DNA of 8,857 nucleotides, taken from the NCBI GenBank assembly GCA_937124525.1, contig CAKZLA010000350.1:1-8857 (forward strand), given 5' to 3'. The position numbers and the translations under genes were made by a program. The notes under the pieces were generated by a model that was not told where the DNA came from, ran no database searches, and saw only the letters and a program-made list of their open reading frames with translations. How positions within the stretch are numbered: position 1 is the stretch's first letter; every line of letters starts with the position of its first letter. The DNA comes from an uncultured Desulfobacterium sp. GTDB lineage: Bacteria > Desulfobacterota > Desulfobacteria > Desulfobacterales > Desulfobacteraceae. Of this stretch, positions 5,291-8,857 are shown one piece after another.

Positions 5291-6718
5291 CTATTGACCG
5301 ACAAAAAGCAAAAGCTTGTCCACAAGCTCCTTCATCTGTACGGCCTGGACGCTCATCTCTTCGACGGCTGAAGATAATTCCTCTGCAAGGGCGGCATTTT
5401 GTTGTGTGACGTTGCTTATTTCGGTCACAGCATTGCTTACCTGGTGAATGCCATATGTCTGCTCTCTGGAACCCGACGAAATTCCTGCGATCAATTTATC
5501 CACTTTCCGGGCATTTTCTGAAACCTCCAGAAATGAATGGTTGGTCACGGAGACAAACTCGGAACCGTCTTTGACTTTATTGATGGTACTTTCGATAAGT
5601 TTTGCTGTGTTTTTGGCAGCGTCTGTAGTCCTCATGGCCAGGTTCCGGACTTCCTCTGCAACTATTGCAAAACCGGCACCGGCCTCTCCTGCACGGGCTG
5701 CCTCCACCGCTGCATTCAGGGCCAGCAGGTTGGTCTGAAAAGCAATTTCATCAATTGTTTTGACAATCTTGGATGTCTCTTCGCTGGCGGAGGTTATTTG
5801 TCCCATGGAATCGACCAGGTGCTGCATGGCGTTATTGGCCTGTTGTACCGTTTCGATGACCTGCTTCATGAAATTGTCCACCTGAACGGAATTCTCGGAA
5901 GTGTCTCTGCTCATGGCTGCCATCTCCTCAATCGAGGCTGAAAATTTTTCCAAAGAAGCGCTTTGCTGCGTCGCACCGGCCGCCATGGAATGAGAGGATG
6001 AACTCATCACCCCAGAGGTTTCCGATAGCCTGTCGGCGCCCGCCGTAAGCGCAGTGATGACATTTCTGACCTGTTTGGTTATGGACCGGCTTATCAGAAC
6101 GGTCAGGATCGACAGTATCACCAGAAGGATAAGGATGATGCCGATCGACAGCCGTATGTTCTGATCAGCTTTTCTGTTTACCTGGTTGTAGACGTTTTCA
6201 GACTGATGGGTGGCTGACTGCTGCCAGTTGTTCAATTTTTCGATCAATTGTCGGAATTGCTCCCGTTCCGGGCCATTGACATTGATGAAGCCAGCTTCCC
6301 GGTAGCCGAGTTCTGTCTGCTCCCGGGTGTAGGCGCTTAGCAGTTTGTACTGCTGCCACATCTTTTCGATTGCCGGTATTTCGTCGTCTCCGGTACCGAT
6401 ATTTTCTTTCAGTTTTATAAAGTTGTTGTCGATTGCGGTTACCAGGTCCTCATAATCAGCCACGATTTTTCCCCTGAATCTGTCATCCGGGGCCAATACG
6501 ATTGAAAGCGAGGTTTCCCGAAGTCTGCTGATCGGTTCGGCGATACGGACACTGATCATCTCCACTTTGCTACCGGAGTCATAAATCCGTTTCATGAGAC
6601 CCATGGCTTTTGAACCTGAGATGAAATTGTAAATGCCGATTCCCGTCAAAGCCATAAGCGGGACCAGTGCAAGAATGAACAGTCTTTGACCGATAGTCAG
6701 ATGAAATTGGTCCTTCAT
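5291..6718 (-). CDS. Methyl-accepting chemotaxis protein with a four-helix-bundle-type sensor domain
   Basis: A transmembrane chemoreceptor of 475 residues. The first membrane helix is about 12-31 and the second about 191-210. The periplasmic region between them (about 32-188) is all-helical and looks like a 4HB ligand-binding module. The cytoplasmic part is a long coiled coil. The highly conserved kinase-contact hairpin runs from [17 protein letters not shown] (324-340) through [20 protein letters not shown] (341-360) and binds CheA/CheW. Glutamine/glutamate/alanine-rich helices flank it and would carry the methylation sites. After TM2 only the first HAMP-like helix ([13 protein letters not shown], 212-224) is evident; the usual DExG of the second half is absent. 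There is no C-terminal CheR-tether pentapeptide. The start is supported by AAAGGAG (6726-6732 on the minus strand). It follows the binding-protein gene by 32 bases, implying co-transcription and possibly joint sensing. Confidence 0.93.
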   Translation of the reverse strand: MKDQFHLTIGQRLFILALVPLMALTGIGIYNFISGSKAMGLMKRIYDSGSKVEMISVRIAEPISRLRETSLSIVLAPDDRFRGKIVADYEDLVTAIDNNFIKLKENIGTGDDEIPAIEKMWQQYKLLSAYTREQTELGYREAGFINVNGPEREQFRQLIEKLNNWQQSATHQSENVYNQVNRKADQNIRLSIGIILILLVILSILTVLISRSITKQVRNVITALTAGADRLSETSGVMSSSSHSMAAGATQQSASLEKFSASIEEMAAMSRDTSENSVQVDNFMKQVIETVQQANNAMQHLVDSMGQITSASEETSKIVKTIDEIAFQTNLLALNAAVEAARAGEAGAGFAIVAEEVRNLAMRTTDAAKNTAKLIESTINKVKDGSEFVSVTNHSFLEVSENARKVDKLIAGISSGSREQTYGIHQVSNAVTEISNVTQQNAALAEELSSAVEEMSVQAVQMKELVDKLLLFVGQ

Positions 6719-6750
6719 GGTAAGGCTCCTTTATGATGTGTGGCCGTTAT

Positions 6751-8472
6751 TTATTGGTTGATAGGATGGATGGTACCATCGACAATCCCGAATCGCCCGA
6801 TTTTTACCGGCTGCCTGAAAGCCTTCGGGTATTCCCCCTTTCGGACCGACCAGTGCTCCTTTGTTATCTCGATTTCCCATAAGGGCAGAATCGCCATCTT
6901 GTAGGGGGTGTAAACAATTTCCTTGTTAACCGCCAAAACATTGTTGGGCGCCGGCACGAATAACATATAGGCGCTGTCGTAGACATGTTTCATGATCTTT
7001 TCCACCACAGCATCAAATCCTGGCGTGTTGAGCTCTGTCTGGAACAGATCATCAATGTATCCGTCCAGTACCTTGTCAGGAAAAATGGTGCTCCAATAAT
7101 TATGGGTGCGGTATAGGAGAAAGGCTGACCAAGGATGGTTGAAATACCAGTCATCGTCACCCCAGCTCAGAAGATCCCAGTTTTTGGTATTTTTCCCTGC
7201 ATTGGTGGTCAGGAGTTGGCCGAAAATGTCTTTTTCGCTGTTGGTAACCTCGAACTCAAGGGTCACCCCTACTTTGCTGAGTTGGTATTCGATTCCTTTC
7301 CAGAGGAACAGGAAACGGTCTTGGGTGAATACCTTTAGCTTCAGGCCGTTTAATATTGATTTCAGGCGTTCCTGTGTTTCTTCTGTGTAGGGATCACTGA
7401 CTTCGGAATAGGGCCGCAGATGTTCGGCAACTCCGCCGACGCCCGGAAACAGAGGCGAGGCAAGGGTGGGTTTTACAATCCCTTCACCGTCATAGACGAA
7501 GTTCAGCAGATTATGCTGATGTAAGGCTTGGTTCAAGGCTACGCGGACCTCTTTGTCCAGGAGTCGTTTGTTTCCGTTCCTGAGATTGAAATGAATCGCC
7601 CAGTTGTTGGTCGAGGAAGCGGCAAGAACCTTGGCATAGGGAGACAGAACGGTTTCCACCTTACGGGAAAAGGGAATCGGCATCATGTCCAGTTCTCCCT
7701 CTTCGTAGAGCACCTTCTTCAAGGCCTGATCTGTATCCAGTTCGGTGTAGATGCTGATCTTCTGGATTTTCGGGTATTGGGAATTCCAGTACAGCGGATT
7801 TGCCTCCAGAATTGCCTTAGACGTCTGCCGGTCTCCTTCAATATACCCTTCTTTGAGGATGTAAGGCCCGATGCCGTAAAGTCCGGGCTCGGCGAGGTTG
7901 GGACATGTCGCTTTTCCATTCCAGCCGTATTTCTCAAGGTATTTCGGAGAGTAAAACTCCACCCAGATCAGATCGTTCAAAAACTGACCGTATTTTTCCC
8001 TAAGGTAAAAACGCACTGTATTGTCATCTACCTTTTCGGCGTGATCAAAGAGGCTGTCGATTTTGCTGAATAAAAATGGCTTCTTTTTGAAGTAGTCCAT
8101 ATTCAGAACAACCATATCGGCATTGAACGGGGTGGAATCCTGAAATCGGACGCCTTTGCGCAGCTTGAACTCATAGGTGATCTCGTCGATCTGGCTGAAC
8201 TCCGTGGCCAGATCGAATTCCCAGCCACGGATATTATTGGCTGGCCTGAGCAGAGCACCGTTGATGGCGTGGGAGATATAAATATAGGGCAGACTCGGAA
8301 TATAGATTTTTATCTGCGAACCCGGAGCCAGTTGAGGGGCTTTTCTGTTCGGCGCACCGTCCTGGCGCAACACCAACGGATTGAATTGACTGGAATCGGA
8401 ACCCTCTTCTGCAAAGGAAGATATCGGATACAACAACATCAAAAAAAAAATGAATATGATAAATGTTTTCAT
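6751..8472 (-). CDS. Periplasmic solute-binding protein, family 5 (oligopeptide/dipeptide/nickel type)
   Basis: A 573-residue exported binding protein. The signal peptide is MKTFIIFIFFLMLLYPISSFA, cut near residue 21 before EEG. There is no lipobox cysteine, so it should be soluble in the periplasm, implying a diderm cell. Family 5 hallmarks are YEFKLRKGVRFQDSTPFNAD (100-119), GIGPYILKEG (200-209) leading to ANPLYWN (224-230), and RVALNQALHQ (310-319). The C-terminal stretch beyond about 540 is basic, and I do not recognise it as part of the family core. The ligand cannot be read from sequence; family members bind peptides, nickel complexes or sugars. No permease or ATPase gene follows; the next gene is a chemoreceptor 32 bases away, so a sensing role is plausible. 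The start ATG has only a weak site (GGGG, eight bases upstream), and a stop codon lies in frame two codons before it. Confidence 0.9.
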   Translation of the reverse strand: MKTFIIFIFFLMLLYPISSFAEEGSDSSQFNPLVLRQDGAPNRKAPQLAPGSQIKIYIPSLPYIYISHAINGALLRPANNIRGWEFDLATEFSQIDEITYEFKLRKGVRFQDSTPFNADMVVLNMDYFKKKPFLFSKIDSLFDHAEKVDDNTVRFYLREKYGQFLNDLIWVEFYSPKYLEKYGWNGKATCPNLAEPGLYGIGPYILKEGYIEGDRQTSKAILEANPLYWNSQYPKIQKISIYTELDTDQALKKVLYEEGELDMMPIPFSRKVETVLSPYAKVLAASSTNNWAIHFNLRNGNKRLLDKEVRVALNQALHQHNLLNFVYDGEGIVKPTLASPLFPGVGGVAEHLRPYSEVSDPYTEETQERLKSILNGLKLKVFTQDRFLFLWKGIEYQLSKVGVTLEFEVTNSEKDIFGQLLTTNAGKNTKNWDLLSWGDDDWYFNHPWSAFLLYRTHNYWSTIFPDKVLDGYIDDLFQTELNTPGFDAVVEKIMKHVYDSAYMLFVPAPNNVLAVNKEIVYTPYKMAILPLWEIEITKEHWSVRKGEYPKAFRQPVKIGRFGIVDGTIHPINQ

Positions 8473-8857
8473 ATTCTAAACCCCATCATAAAATTAAAAT
8501 CAACCCCGGCAAGTGGTTTTCAGATTCGGAGGGGGGAATATTAATTCAAGACACCTGAATTTAAATACAAACTTCCGAAAAAATAATGCTGCCGGGTGCC
8601 ATAGATATAACTCATAATTAAAGATATAGGGAACAATTCAATTTCGCAATAGCTATTGATGACCATCTTATATTATATCCGAAAAGTGAAGGTGTGCCTG
8701 TACAAAAACAGTGAGAGAGCCAGCAGTTTTTAAATTACCATTTATTTGCTATATCATTCAGACACCTTTTATCGATATTAAAAAAACAATCTAATATCTT
8801 CAATTAATTAGATATAAAAATAGACTTTTCTTGTTTGGAGAAGTGTGGTATATTTGA
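8473..8857. other. AT-rich 385-base region upstream of the binding-protein gene, no gene seen
   Basis: No coding frame or RNA gene is supportable. The region must contain the minus-strand promoter of the binding-protein/chemoreceptor unit, but I could not fix it. Two AT-rich inverted repeats might be operators: AATTCA/TGAATT around 8542-8560 and ATCTAAT/ATTAGAT at 8789-8813. AAGGTGT near 8690 has an inverted partner ACACCTT near 8763. The composition is very low in GC, typical of promoter DNA. Confidence 0.4.

Noticed and set aside
5537..5941. Long plus-strand open frames inside the chemoreceptor and binding-protein genes
   Set aside because: They are antisense shadows of strongly supported minus-strand genes and encode nothing recognisable.
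8485..8512. Minus-strand promoter TTGCCG-16-TATGAT just upstream of the binding-protein gene
   Set aside because: It would start transcription about six bases before the ATG, leaving no room for a ribosome site.
8584..8600. Minus-strand sigma-54-like site beginning TGGCAC
   Set aside because: GG and GC are separated by nine bases, not the required ten, and the -12 element is poor.
8803..8857. Possible C-terminal end of a minus-strand gene entering from the right edge
   Set aside because: All three frames I read there stop within about 20 codons and show no protein-like signature.

Overview
The window looks like a piece of chromosome from an anaerobic, Gram-negative bacterium of the sulfate-reducer/deltaproteobacterial kind. 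This is inferred from gene content: a free-standing B12-binding subunit of an acyl-CoA mutase with its MeaB chaperone, several fatty-acyl-CoA enzymes, a TetR regulator, and a periplasmic binding protein next to a chemoreceptor. No rRNA or other taxonomic marker is present. I saw no tRNA, CRISPR array or complete insertion sequence.

Region 1 (1-2990, plus strand) is an acyl-CoA rearrangement cluster. It holds the C-terminal end of an unrecognised gene (2-172), the cobalamin-binding mutase subunit (285-695), a MeaB/ArgK GTPase (892-1890) and an SDR dehydrogenase (2085-2879). The catalytic mutase subunit is not in the window and presumably lies upstream. The gaps inside this cluster are long for an operon (about 190 bases each) and contain small hairpins just ahead of the ribosome sites. 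A hairpin at 2946-2990 closes the block.

Region 2 (about 3000-5240) is visibly AT-richer. It holds a 128-bp palindromic element (3058-3185), a TetR regulator (3256-3927), a tiny zinc-ribbon-like reading frame broken by TGA (3943-4047), and a crotonase closely resembling mitochondrial-type delta3,delta2-enoyl-CoA isomerase (4185-4931). It ends in a cluster of palindromic repeats (4974-5141). The regulator and isomerase look like a small lipid-catabolism module that may have been acquired as a unit.

Region 3 (5291-8472, minus strand) is a two-gene unit: a family 5 (oligopeptide/nickel type) periplasmic binding protein followed 32 bases later by a methyl-accepting chemotaxis protein. No ABC permease or ATPase gene adjoins them in the window, which suggests the binding protein serves as a ligand sensor for the chemoreceptor. 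The last 385 bases (8473-8857) are AT-rich and hold no gene I can support.

Together, regions 1 and 2 would handle acyl-CoA intermediates: B12-dependent carbon-skeleton rearrangement, hydroxyacyl/ketoacyl redox, and double-bond isomerisation feeding beta-oxidation. Region 3 is a separate sensing unit. The strongest leads are the divergent B12 subunit, the solute-binding-protein/chemoreceptor pair, the two ~130-bp palindromic elements, and the TGA-interrupted zinc-ribbon ORF.
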